Made by a program: the position numbers and the translations under genes
The notes under the pieces: generated by a model
Databases searched by the model: none
What the model saw: only the letters and a program-made list of their open reading frames with translations
What the model was told of the DNA's origin: nothing
Assembly (NCBI GenBank): GCA_023458555.1
Contig: JAEWYS010000008.1
Location: 124,001-188,000 of the forward strand
Length of the DNA stretch: 64,000 nucleotides
Reading direction: 5' to 3'
Source: Bacteroidota bacterium
GTDB taxonomy: Bacteria > Bacteroidota > Bacteroidia > Cytophagales > Cytophagaceae
Shown here: positions 43,193 through 51,272 of the stretch, piece after piece
Layout of the letters: every line of letters begins with the position of its first letter
How positions within the stretch are numbered: position 1 is the first letter of the stretch

Positions 43193-44515
43193 TTAAAACT
43201 TTTTCTTCCGATGTTTTTTCCCGAACATTTTCAGCTTGTCCTTGTAGCTGTAATTATATTCTTTGGCATTCTTCGCCTTTTTATCATGAAAAGCTTTTCC
43301 GGCGTTTCCCTCCGTTTGCTGGCTTTTCTTTGACGTTATTTCATCATCTTCCTCTTCTTCTTTGGAATACGGATCACCTTCAATAATAAGTCCGAATGGC
43401 AACTCTTCTTCTCCAAATTTATGCCCTGTTACCACTTCCAGTTTACTTATAGCAGAGAGTTCCAGATCTGTTGCAAACAGGAGAGATACCCGGCTGATCG
43501 GGTCATTTTCATCGAGGCTTATGCGACTGAGAAAATCCTCATGCTCCAATGGAACATCGAAATGAAGTAGAAACGGAATGAATGTGAGTGGTTCTGTCTT
43601 TAACTTCTCTCCGCTGGCAATCAAAACCCGCCAGTGCTCGTTGTGCATAAAATGCTCCGGTGAATCTGTAGACTGGTAATAGGAATCCTTTTTATTAAAA
43701 ATAGCAACCTGTCCGGTAATACGACGATTAAGGCTTTTATAGAGCTTTTCGGCTGTTTGCTCAGAATTGCAGACAACCAGCACTTTGTCAAATACATCGT
43801 AATCCTGCATCAGAAGGTTAAGCAGATTTAGCTTCGTTTTGTAATTAGGTACTTTATACAGCAGCTGTTCAATAACCGGCAACTGTTTGTCCGGAATATG
43901 TTCAAACTCTATCTGTTCGGAAACAATCATAAACTGTCCGAGCATATTTTCCAGCTTCTGGTGATATACTCCTGAAAAAACCACCTGCTGACATCTGTTC
44001 ATGCTGTCTGCAAGCTGAAGCACCGGCGTCTGAAATCCTTGTTTTATCAGCAAATCTGCGTCATCCAGAATAAATAACTGCAATTTATTAATATTAAGCC
44101 CCGACTTATAATAGACTGCCTGAACTCTGTCCGGTGTTCCGATTACCACATCAGTGCCTTCTGCCAGCTGATCTTTCTGCCCCTCGATACCAGCTCCCGG
44201 AACAAGTACCATGCAGCGTATTCTGCTTTTTTTACCTAATACATCAAATCGTTCGGCCAGTTGCAGAGCGCTCAGTTTGTCTGGTACCAGTATCAATGCT
44301 CTGGGAGGTTCATCCTGAGGATATTTCAGACGATGCAGAACACTAAGAATAAGAGTAGTTGACTTGCCCGATCCCTCGGGGCCGGTGACTATAAGATTCT
44401 GCCCGCCATTAATTCTCTTTATTGCTTTCTGCTGGGCTTCATACGGTTCATTTATGCCAGCCTCCTCCAGAGAGGTTATTAATTGCTTATTAAACTTCAG
44501 GTTTTCAAAAGACAT
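43193..44515 (-). CDS. Divergent DEAD-box helicase-like protein with degenerate motifs
   Basis: The ATG at 44515 (MSFENLKFNKQLITSLEEAG) gives 440 residues; an in-frame start at 44584 is less likely. It has a Q-motif-like EPYEAQQKAI, a P-loop GPEGSGKST at 45-53, a GTPDR motif at 127-131 and DDAD at 151-154 in place of DEAD. Motif III reads SGV instead of SAT. In the second RecA lobe, motif V is not recognisable and HRxGRxxR (motif VI) is absent. A lysine-rich, acidic-then-basic tail follows. It may bind ATP and RNA without normal helicase action. Its role is unknown. Confidence 0.75.
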   Translation of the reverse strand: MSFENLKFNKQLITSLEEAGINEPYEAQQKAIKRINGGQNLIVTGPEGSGKSTTLILSVLHRLKYPQDEPPRALILVPDKLSALQLAERFDVLGKKSRIRCMVLVPGAGIEGQKDQLAEGTDVVIGTPDRVQAVYYKSGLNINKLQLFILDDADLLIKQGFQTPVLQLADSMNRCQQVVFSGVYHQKLENMLGQFMIVSEQIEFEHIPDKQLPVIEQLLYKVPNYKTKLNLLNLLMQDYDVFDKVLVVCNSEQTAEKLYKSLNRRITGQVAIFNKKDSYYQSTDSPEHFMHNEHWRVLIASGEKLKTEPLTFIPFLLHFDVPLEHEDFLSRISLDENDPISRVSLLFATDLELSAISKLEVVTGHKFGEEELPFGLIIEGDPYSKEEEEDDEITSKKSQQTEGNAGKAFHDKKAKNAKEYNYSYKDKLKMFGKKHRKKKF

Positions 44516-44616
44516 AGAAAAGACTTCTAACGTGATCAATGTCTGCAAAAGTAGAAAGAAACTTCCGGTGTAACGAACATGCAAACATAATTATAACATC
44601 ATTTTGCGATCAGGCT

Positions 44617-45102
44617 TTAGAAAAGATCCTTAAGGGAAACCTGCTCTTTTATTTCAAAAGGAACCTTTCTGCTGAATATGAGCCAGCTACCTTTGACAAA
44701 ACCGTTAGCGCTCAACGTTACAGAATTGCCAAACAGCATTGACAGACCATCTTTGACAAGATTGAGCCGGTTTTCAGCTTCAACTACAACCAATACTGGC
44801 AGTTTCTCACTTGAGTTTCGGGGAATTGTTACTTTTTCAAGGAAACGAAACGAGCCGATATATTCATCATTTTTATACAGCTTTCCTTTTTTGATTGATG
44901 CTTTGATAGTTCTGCGGGAAGTGTTTTCAATATCAGCAGTAAAAGCAATAGTAATCTTACGGTTTTTGATTTGCTTTATCTGAAAATCACTGATATTTTT
45001 CAGCTGAATACTTTGTCCGTTTGCCTCCTGCCTGGTGGTGAACAATATAATGCCAGTTATAACGAATAGCAGGAACCCGTATTTTTTTATCATTTTTTTC
45101 AT
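44617..45102 (-). CDS. Exported LEA14-like (WHy-type) protein
   Basis: The 161-residue protein has a signal/anchor segment (YGFLLFVITGIILFTT) and a single beta-sandwich like the LEA type 2 / WHy domain: IAFTADIENTSRRTIKA (residues about 50-66), LYKNDEYIGSFRF, and VTIPRNSSEKLPVLVVVE, the usual ending of that fold. Such domains occur in bacterial envelope and stress proteins, with no known enzyme activity. It lies downstream of the CvfB-like gene (65 bases) in the same direction. Confidence 0.65.
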   Translation of the reverse strand: MKKMIKKYGFLLFVITGIILFTTRQEANGQSIQLKNISDFQIKQIKNRKITIAFTADIENTSRRTIKASIKKGKLYKNDEYIGSFRFLEKVTIPRNSSEKLPVLVVVEAENRLNLVKDGLSMLFGNSVTLSANGFVKGSWLIFSRKVPFEIKEQVSLKDLF

Positions 45103-45167
45103 AGTAGAGGATCCGGTAGTCTAAACGCTCCCGAGTTTCAGAACGTACTAATATTGCCTGATTCGGA

Positions 45168-46001
45168 TTATATCAAACGGATACCATCAGCCTCAAGAAG
45201 TATTTTTCTTTCTTTATACAAAGCTCCGACTGCTTTTTTAAATGCCTTCTTGCTCATTTGCAGTCTGTCTCTGATCTCATCCGGATGACTCTGGTCATTT
45301 AAATGCAGGTAACCTTCATTTTGTACAAGATAATCCATAAGCCGCTGAACATCTGCGTCGATCTGGGTATGCCCCGGAATCTGCAAACTGACGTCAATTT
45401 TCTTATCCTCACGGATCATTTTAATATAGCCGGTTGTCCGCTCTCCCGGTTGCAGGTTCCGGTATATTTCATTATGGTACAAAAGTCCTTTAAAGCGGTT
45501 GTTGACAATTACGTTTACACCGATTTCTGACGAGTCTCCAATGAGAAGCTCAACCTGCTGACCTTTTTCCAGCCCGGTACTGTCTCTTTCGAGAAAATGC
45601 TCGATCTTGCATGAAGCTACGAGCCGTTCGCTTTCCTCATCCAGAAACAGGTATACAAGATAATAGCTGCCCTTAGTCATTTTTCTGTTCTGCTCACTAA
45701 ACGGCACCATCAGATCCTTTTCAAGACCCCAGTCGAGAAAAACGCCATACTTATTCACATCCACAACTTTCAGGCATGCAAATTCATTGACCTGCAACCT
45801 GGGTGTGAGGGTAGTCGCAATTGGCAAATCTTCCGAATCTTTATATATAAAAACATCAATTTCCGCTCCCGGGCCCAGATTCTCAGGTACATATTTATTG
45901 GGAAGAAGTACAGCTGACCTGTCGCCCTCCTGACCAAGATACAGACCATGAGGGCTTGTTCTTAAAACTTTAAGCCTGTTTATTTTTCCGATATCAAACA
46001 T
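45168..46001 (-). CDS. CvfB-like S1-domain RNA-binding protein
   Basis: The 277-residue protein has successive OB-fold/S1-type domains: LKVLRTSPHGLYLG, then ACLKVVDVNKYGVFLDWGL (a canonical S1 core, residues about 75-95), and NVIVNNRFKGLLYHNEIY. The C-terminal winged helix is HLNDQSHPDEIRDRLQMSKK. This is the architecture of CvfB/YitL, known in Firmicutes as a virulence regulator that binds RNA; in Bacteroidota it is widespread and uncharacterised. Length is normal. Confidence 0.85.
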   Translation of the reverse strand: MFDIGKINRLKVLRTSPHGLYLGQEGDRSAVLLPNKYVPENLGPGAEIDVFIYKDSEDLPIATTLTPRLQVNEFACLKVVDVNKYGVFLDWGLEKDLMVPFSEQNRKMTKGSYYLVYLFLDEESERLVASCKIEHFLERDSTGLEKGQQVELLIGDSSEIGVNVIVNNRFKGLLYHNEIYRNLQPGERTTGYIKMIREDKKIDVSLQIPGHTQIDADVQRLMDYLVQNEGYLHLNDQSHPDEIRDRLQMSKKAFKKAVGALYKERKILLEADGIRLI

Positions 46002-46142
46002 AATGGCAAAGGTACTTATTTAACAGATATAAATGCAGAATTAAGGGGAATTCCGGCTGGTTCTGTTGTAATCCCAAGTCTTGTTGTCAACCATATACAG
46101 GACAGATTACGTATAGACTTGTATCACCAAACGATAGTGCTT

Positions 46143-46532
46143 ATGCTTCAGGTTGCATGTGCAGTTATAATGAAAGAAAACAAGATCCTTTGTGCGCAAA
46201 GAAGTGAGCTGATGCGCCATCCGCTGAAATGGGAATTTCCGGGCGGGAAAGTGGAAAAAAACGAGCGCCTGGATATGTGTATTGTAAGAGAGGTAAAAGA
46301 AGAGCTGAATCTGGATATTTCGGTTCATAAGCTGCTCTCAAAAACTTTCCATGATTATGGAAATGGCAACTCCGTCTGTATTCACCCGTTCGTATGTTAT
46401 ATCATTTCCGGCAACATGTCTCTTCTTGAGCATAAAGCCGTACGCTGGCTCCGGTCCGATGAACTATATGTACTGGACTGGGTGCAGGGAGATCTGCCGG
46501 TAGTTGCCGAAGTAGTCAGCTTCTATCAATAG
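46143..46532 (+). CDS. Nudix hydrolase (MutT-like), first of a tandem pair
   Basis: The ATG at 46143 (MLQVACAVIM) gives 129 residues; a TTG at 46119 is possible but unneeded. The Nudix box runs GGKVEKNE...REVKEEL, preceded by LCAQRSELMRHPLKWEFPG, which places it near MutT/8-oxo-dGTP pyrophosphatases and CTP pyrophosphohydrolases. It hydrolyses a nucleoside diphosphate linked to another group with Mg2+; the exact substrate is open. A close paralogue follows 51 bases later. Confidence 0.88.
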   Translation: MLQVACAVIMKENKILCAQRSELMRHPLKWEFPGGKVEKNERLDMCIVREVKEELNLDISVHKLLSKTFHDYGNGNSVCIHPFVCYIISGNMSLLEHKAVRWLRSDELYVLDWVQGDLPVVAEVVSFYQ

Positions 46533-46583
46533 TTGTTTTTTGGACAGATTGTACTAGATTCGCAGAAAGAACAGACAGGCACT

Positions 46584-46994
46584 ATGATAGAAGCAGCATG
46601 CGCGGTAATCGTCAGAGAGAACAGGATTTTTTGTGCACAGCGCAGTGAAAACATGCGCCATCCGCTGAAATGGGAGTTTCCGGGCGGAAAAGTAGAAAAG
46701 AATGAAAGTCCCCGCACCTGTATTGTGCGGGAAATAATGGAAGAGCTGCAGGTACATATTGAGGTACAGAAATCGCTGACACCAACTGTCTTTGACTATG
46801 GCAATGATTACCGGGTACGGCTGTATCCTTTTGTATGCAGACTTGTTTCCGGCGAACCTGTTCTTACAGAGCATAAGCAATATCGCTGGCTCAGGACAGA
46901 TCAGCTGTCTGGCCTTGTATGGCTTGAAGGAGACATATCTGTGGTACAAGCCCTGTCATCCGCCAGTGCTACCGGCCTTATACTGTCTGAATAA
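46584..46994 (+). CDS. Nudix hydrolase (MutT-like), second of a tandem pair
   Basis: The ATG at 46584 (MIEAACAVIV) gives 136 residues; an in-frame TTG at 46533 adds unconserved residues. It shares the 16-residue stretch MRHPLKWEFPGGKVEK with the upstream gene, and the Nudix box ends REIMEEL. Beyond the box the two differ, as expected after divergence in substrate choice. It is probably a MutT-type pyrophosphohydrolase. The DUF2721 gene starts 3 bases after its stop, in the same transcript. Confidence 0.88.
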   Translation: MIEAACAVIVRENRIFCAQRSENMRHPLKWEFPGGKVEKNESPRTCIVREIMEELQVHIEVQKSLTPTVFDYGNDYRVRLYPFVCRLVSGEPVLTEHKQYRWLRTDQLSGLVWLEGDISVVQALSSASATGLILSE

Positions 46995-46997
46995 GCC

Positions 46998-47399
46998 ATG
47001 GAAAAGCTTCATCTGACAACTCCGGCACTGCTGTTTCCGACAATTTCGCTTTTGCTGCTCGCATACACCAATCGTTATATAGCTATCAGCAATCGAATCC
47101 GGCTGCTGCATTCCACTTACAAAGATGAAAAAAGTTCGTTGATACTCCGGCAGATCATCATTTTAAAAAAAAGAATTTTTCTGATAAGAAATATGCAGCA
47201 ATTCGGAATAGGAGGGATGTTTAGCTCTGCTTTGTCAATGTTTCTGCTATACGCTTCACAAGTTATATGGGCCCAGCTGTTTTTTGGAGCAAGTCTTATT
47301 ACCATCCTTGTTTCACTGGCTCTCTGCAGCTATGAAATTTATCTTTCCAACAAAGCGCTCATGGTGCAGCTGAGTGACATTGAAAAAGAATTGCTGTAA
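46998..47399 (+). CDS. DUF2721 family membrane protein
   Basis: The 133-residue protein matches DUF2721, with the N-terminal LTTPALLFPTISLLLLAYTNR and a middle basic section that crosses to two further membrane helices (MFSSALSMFLLYASQVIW, LFFGASLITILVSLALCSY), three helices in all. The function is unknown. It starts 3 bases after the second Nudix gene and is convergent with the OmpA gene, with only 2 bases between stops and no terminator. Confidence 0.8.
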   Translation: MEKLHLTTPALLFPTISLLLLAYTNRYIAISNRIRLLHSTYKDEKSSLILRQIIILKKRIFLIRNMQQFGIGGMFSSALSMFLLYASQVIWAQLFFGASLITILVSLALCSYEIYLSNKALMVQLSDIEKELL

Positions 47400-47401
47400 T
47401 A

Positions 47402-48430
47402 TCAGAAAAGAATAAGTTCCACACGCCTGTTCATATGGCGCAGCTCTTCATTATTATTGTCTGCAATCGGCCTGGATCCGCCAAATCCGTATATAAAAAT
47501 TCTTTCGGGTCTGATTCCTCTGTATACGAGATAATTTTTGACCTGCTTCACACGAAGAATTGACAGCTTTTGCAAATTATCCGGATTCCCCAGTGCATCC
47601 GTATGTCCTTCAAGCCGTATACGCCTGGATGAATACTGAAGGAGCCAGGCTGCCAGCGAGTCAAGAGCCTCAAAAGACCCGGGGCTCAGGCAATCGCTTC
47701 CCATTTCAAAACGGATAAAAGGAAGATCAAATTTTTCTTCTTCCTCTCCTGCATTAGTTTTTGTTGCTTCTGATTCAGCTTTGTGGTTTTCGATCAGAGC
47801 AAAAGTGATATCATCAAGTGCCAGATAATGGCGGGTATCGCCTGATACAGCTATTTCGACCAGACCACCCAACGCACCCGACGGCCATTCGACATTGTTC
47901 TCAAACCACGCAAGATGATTTTGCGGATCATAAAATACACTGCTCACTTCTTTTTTGTTAATCAAAATACGGACTGCAGAAAAACCTTCACGGGTATCGG
48001 AATCATTATAAACCGGCAGATGACAGAAATGCAATGTGAAACGGTAACGCGAATGAGGAGAAACCTCGACATAGGACCGCCATATATTTTTGTTTTCTGC
48101 TTGTCTGCTAAGCAGATAAAATCCTTTGCCACTGGTATGATCGCCTGGTATCTGATAGTTACAATCAGCTATCTGCAGTTTTCGGGTAAGCGTAAAATAC
48201 CCAGGAAGAGGATTATCTTCAGAATAATTAAGGTCACTAAAAAAACCCTGATGCCCGTTCTCAAAATTACCATTCGGAATCCTGTTAATATATTCGTGTT
48301 TTCGCTGACCGGAAGCATTCAGCACCATCAGATTTATCAGGAGCACAGGTAAAATCAGCATGTACATTGACTCTAAGCTACCCTGCATACTCAGCCTGAA
48401 AAACAGTATATTACCATCTGAACGATTCAT
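47402..48430 (-). CDS. OmpA family outer-membrane/peptidoglycan-binding protein
   Basis: The 342-residue protein starts with the ATG overlapping the kinase stop (ATGA, 48427-48430); an internal hydrophobic segment (MLILPVLLINLMVLNAS) is the export signal. A jelly-roll-like beta domain (about residues 50-215) precedes the C-terminal OmpA domain (about 240-342), whose diagnostic residues are RLEGHTDALGN and LSILRVKQVKNYL (the DAP-binding Asp/Arg pattern) and the ending NRRVELIL. It should bind peptidoglycan and reside in the outer membrane. The overlap with the kinase gene implies coupled expression. Confidence 0.8.
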   Translation of the reverse strand: MNRSDGNILFFRLSMQGSLESMYMLILPVLLINLMVLNASGQRKHEYINRIPNGNFENGHQGFFSDLNYSEDNPLPGYFTLTRKLQIADCNYQIPGDHTSGKGFYLLSRQAENKNIWRSYVEVSPHSRYRFTLHFCHLPVYNDSDTREGFSAVRILINKKEVSSVFYDPQNHLAWFENNVEWPSGALGGLVEIAVSGDTRHYLALDDITFALIENHKAESEATKTNAGEEEEKFDLPFIRFEMGSDCLSPGSFEALDSLAAWLLQYSSRRIRLEGHTDALGNPDNLQKLSILRVKQVKNYLVYRGIRPERIFIYGFGGSRPIADNNNEELRHMNRRVELILF

Positions 48431-50490
48431 GACGACAGCTTAAACGATAAATCATCAGCCAAATACTGCTCATCGGAAATATTGCTGTCCGGATGTATAT
48501 CCGGCAAGAAAACCGTGAAACAGGTACCTTTATTAACCTCACTAAGAACTTTAATCTTTCCGCCCATATTTTCAATCTGGGTTTTGCAGGTATACAGTCC
48601 CAGGCCTTTTCCGGGCAGATTAATATGGAAGCGCTGATATGGCTGAAAGATTTTTTCTTTATACTGAAGCAGGTCTATGCCTATACCGTGATCCCTGAAT
48701 TCGAGACAAATAAACTCTTCGGATCTGTACGAACGAATCTCGATGGCTGGGGGAACACGTTCTTTATGATACTTAAGTCCGTTGCTAATGAGATTGAAAA
48801 AGATATTCTTGATATACACTTGCACCATATAACCTGAGGGAGCATGATGAAAATCGGTTGTAATAGTTCCTCCCGATTTTTCAAATTCATGCTTCAATAT
48901 TGACAGGACATTAATGAAAATCGCCTCAAAATACACTTCTTCATAAAGTGAATTGGCATTCTGATGATGATCCAGCAGGGTGCTCAGATCTTTAAGAATG
49001 GAGTCAACTTTTACTGCTGATTCCTGGATATTCTGAATGATGGTAATATTAAGCGGGTCATTGTAATCCTCTTTGTTAAAAATACTGCATAGTCCGAGCA
49101 GGGTAGCTACAGGACCTCTCAGATTATGAGCCGTGACATTGGCAAACTGCTCCAGCCGGAAATTCCGGTCGTTTAGCTCTTTATTTGTTCTCAATAACTC
49201 ATTCGTCCTTTTTTTTACTTTCTTTTCCAATCGTTCATGCTGATTTTCGAGCAGCTTGTTTTTCTCTTCAATCAGATCGTTTTTTCTGGTAAGTTCCAGT
49301 GTTCGCTGAAGAACCTTTTTTTCCAGCATTTTCTTTTGCAATACAAGAATTTCTTCCTGCTTTCTTTTTAATTTCTTAACCCTGTCTATCAAAGCAAGAT
49401 TGAAAAAGAAAATCTCGATAATTGAGCCAATCTGAAAAGCATTGTCTGTATATACATTTACTCCGATCAGCCCGTTGATAACTCCCATATAGATAAGAAC
49501 TGACAGAAAAAAAGCTGATACTCCGGCCAGAAAGAAAAAGTTGGTTTTACGATCAATTTTTCTGAACAATAGTATACCGGCCAGAATTGGCAAAAACGGG
49601 AAAAGAGCTATAACGCCCAAAAAAGGAATTTGCAGCAACGGATGATTAGTAATAGTCCAGGTGATTATAATCAGTATGTATGCTGCATAGTACACTATAA
49701 ACGACCAGCGCAATCTTTTGTGGTACTGTCTTATATTAAGCAGTTTTTCGATAAAAAGCAGATTAAAAAGAGCCAGCAGCAGTGTCAGGGTTCCCCATTG
49801 ATTCATAGCCGGGTTATCCGGCCAGAAATATTTGAAGAAATACCCGTAGTACAAAAAAGAAACACATGCTGTACCCAGAATTGAAAGAGCATACAATATG
49901 AATATAGAGTTGCGCAACCAGGTATAAATGCCAAAAGCCAGCAGGCAGGTGACTATAATGATCCCGAAATACAGATAATGAAATGCTGCGCTATTCTGAA
50001 TAAGTTGTATAAATTCGTTGAATGTATACAAATGAACCGGTACCTTCATTGTACCTTTGCTAATTACTTCAATACATAAAAGATCCGTATTTTCGGGAAT
50101 ATCGGAGTTGGCATAGATATAATTGAAGCTTCGGTAGTGATATGGGAAACAATCGCCGGTAGATACCGGTGATAAAAAAACACCTTCTCTCAGCGGATGA
50201 ATGATTATCTGATCAAGAAAGGCATTCTCAAAAACCACTACATTTTTGTTCACCAATTCTTTTTGGTCTATCAGAATCCATAACCGGCCTTTGGATAATC
50301 CCAGATTGATTGCCTTATCTGTTTGCCGGAACTGATCAGGAGCAGACCGGAATCGTTCAGCAATGTTTTCCTTTGTCCATAGCCTGTCGGGGTCTGCAAA
50401 ATAAAATAATTCAGGCTCAGTACCGGCTATTGCCGATAACTGACCGAATGTGCACAGAAAAATGAGTAGCAAAACCTTGCTTAAATCCAT
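48427..50490 (-). CDS. 7TM sensor histidine kinase (7TMR-DISM type)
   Basis: The ATG at 50490 (MDLSKVLLLIFLCTFG) gives a signal peptide and about 687 residues; an in-frame start at 50574 would overlap the upstream gene. An extracellular 7TMR-DISMED2-like beta domain (about residues 25-155) precedes seven membrane helices (about 170-370), a coiled coil (RKQEEILVLQKKMLEKK) and a kinase: H-box VTAHNLRGPVATLLG with H455, N-box NLISNGLKYH, G-boxes DHGIGID and GKGLGLYTC. The aspartate of ordinary H-boxes (HELR) is replaced by asparagine. No response regulator is adjacent. An OmpA gene overlaps its stop. Confidence 0.85.
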   Translation of the reverse strand: MDLSKVLLLIFLCTFGQLSAIAGTEPELFYFADPDRLWTKENIAERFRSAPDQFRQTDKAINLGLSKGRLWILIDQKELVNKNVVVFENAFLDQIIIHPLREGVFLSPVSTGDCFPYHYRSFNYIYANSDIPENTDLLCIEVISKGTMKVPVHLYTFNEFIQLIQNSAAFHYLYFGIIIVTCLLAFGIYTWLRNSIFILYALSILGTACVSFLYYGYFFKYFWPDNPAMNQWGTLTLLLALFNLLFIEKLLNIRQYHKRLRWSFIVYYAAYILIIITWTITNHPLLQIPFLGVIALFPFLPILAGILLFRKIDRKTNFFFLAGVSAFFLSVLIYMGVINGLIGVNVYTDNAFQIGSIIEIFFFNLALIDRVKKLKRKQEEILVLQKKMLEKKVLQRTLELTRKNDLIEEKNKLLENQHERLEKKVKKRTNELLRTNKELNDRNFRLEQFANVTAHNLRGPVATLLGLCSIFNKEDYNDPLNITIIQNIQESAVKVDSILKDLSTLLDHHQNANSLYEEVYFEAIFINVLSILKHEFEKSGGTITTDFHHAPSGYMVQVYIKNIFFNLISNGLKYHKERVPPAIEIRSYRSEEFICLEFRDHGIGIDLLQYKEKIFQPYQRFHINLPGKGLGLYTCKTQIENMGGKIKVLSEVNKGTCFTVFLPDIHPDSNISDEQYLADDLSFKLSS

Positions 50491-50555
50491 TTTAGAAATG
50501 GGGAACCAGGTCAAAGACAATGTTTCAGACAATACGTTTTGCTCCGTTGTCAGAT

Positions 50556-51209
50556 TTATCGCAGATCGTCCCATGACAACTGTGTATAGTCATCAACGAA
50601 TTTGATTATATTGGAGTAATCAGAAAACTCTTCTTCATCATGTACTGTTTTTATTACCACACATTGCATACCTGCATTCAATGCGGTTTCAACCCCTTTA
50701 GGCGAATCCTCAAAAACAATACAATCCTCCGGTGCATAATTTAAGGCTTTGGCTGCCAGAAGAAAAGTCTCCGGATGAGGTTTGCTGTGTGCTACATCAT
50801 CTGCTGTCACTATAGCCCTGAAATAATGCGACAGGCCCAGATTGTCCACGACAAAGTGTACATTAAAGGGAATACCAGCCGTGCCTATAGCCATAGGGAC
50901 TGATTTCCGGTGCGCTTCGATCAATAAGTTTTCAAGTCCGGCTATCAGTTTCAGATGAGGCCTGTATACCTCCTGATAACGTCTTTCTTTTTCAATTGAG
51001 AATTCTGCCATTTCTGCCAGTGTATAGCGACCTTTTCCAAAAATACGCTCAATAACTTCTTCATTTTTGCCATACATATGGCCTTTTACCACTTCATAGG
51101 GAAGATTAGCACCCAGATCCTTATTGAGAAAGTCAAACCATACATCCAAATGGAAAGACATGTCATCAATCAGGGTTCCATTCATATCAAATATAAAAGC
51201 CTTATTCAT
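50556..51209 (-). CDS. HAD family phosphatase (beta-phosphoglucomutase-like)
   Basis: The 217-residue protein has the HAD motifs: FIFDMNGTLIDD (motif I with nucleophile D8), AIGTAGIPF (motif II), and KPHPETFLLAAKAL plus VFEDSPKGVETALNAGM (motifs III and IV). The second aspartate of the standard DxDGT motif is asparagine here (D-M-N), a feature seen in a Bacteroidota subgroup. It could be a sugar phosphate phosphatase or phosphoglucomutase; the substrate is unknown. It lies between two envelope genes, in the same direction. Confidence 0.85.
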   Translation of the reverse strand: MNKAFIFDMNGTLIDDMSFHLDVWFDFLNKDLGANLPYEVVKGHMYGKNEEVIERIFGKGRYTLAEMAEFSIEKERRYQEVYRPHLKLIAGLENLLIEAHRKSVPMAIGTAGIPFNVHFVVDNLGLSHYFRAIVTADDVAHSKPHPETFLLAAKALNYAPEDCIVFEDSPKGVETALNAGMQCVVIKTVHDEEEFSDYSNIIKFVDDYTQLSWDDLR

Positions 51210-51272
51210 ATCGTTTTTGAGAAAGTGTGTCTATATACGAAATTAACCGGGTTTCCGGTCATCGCGAATGTA

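Noticed and set aside
50491..50574. Upstream start of the histidine kinase at 50574
   Set aside because: It would overlap the HAD gene and place 28 non-hydrophobic residues before the signal peptide; the ATG at 50490 starts the signal peptide directly.
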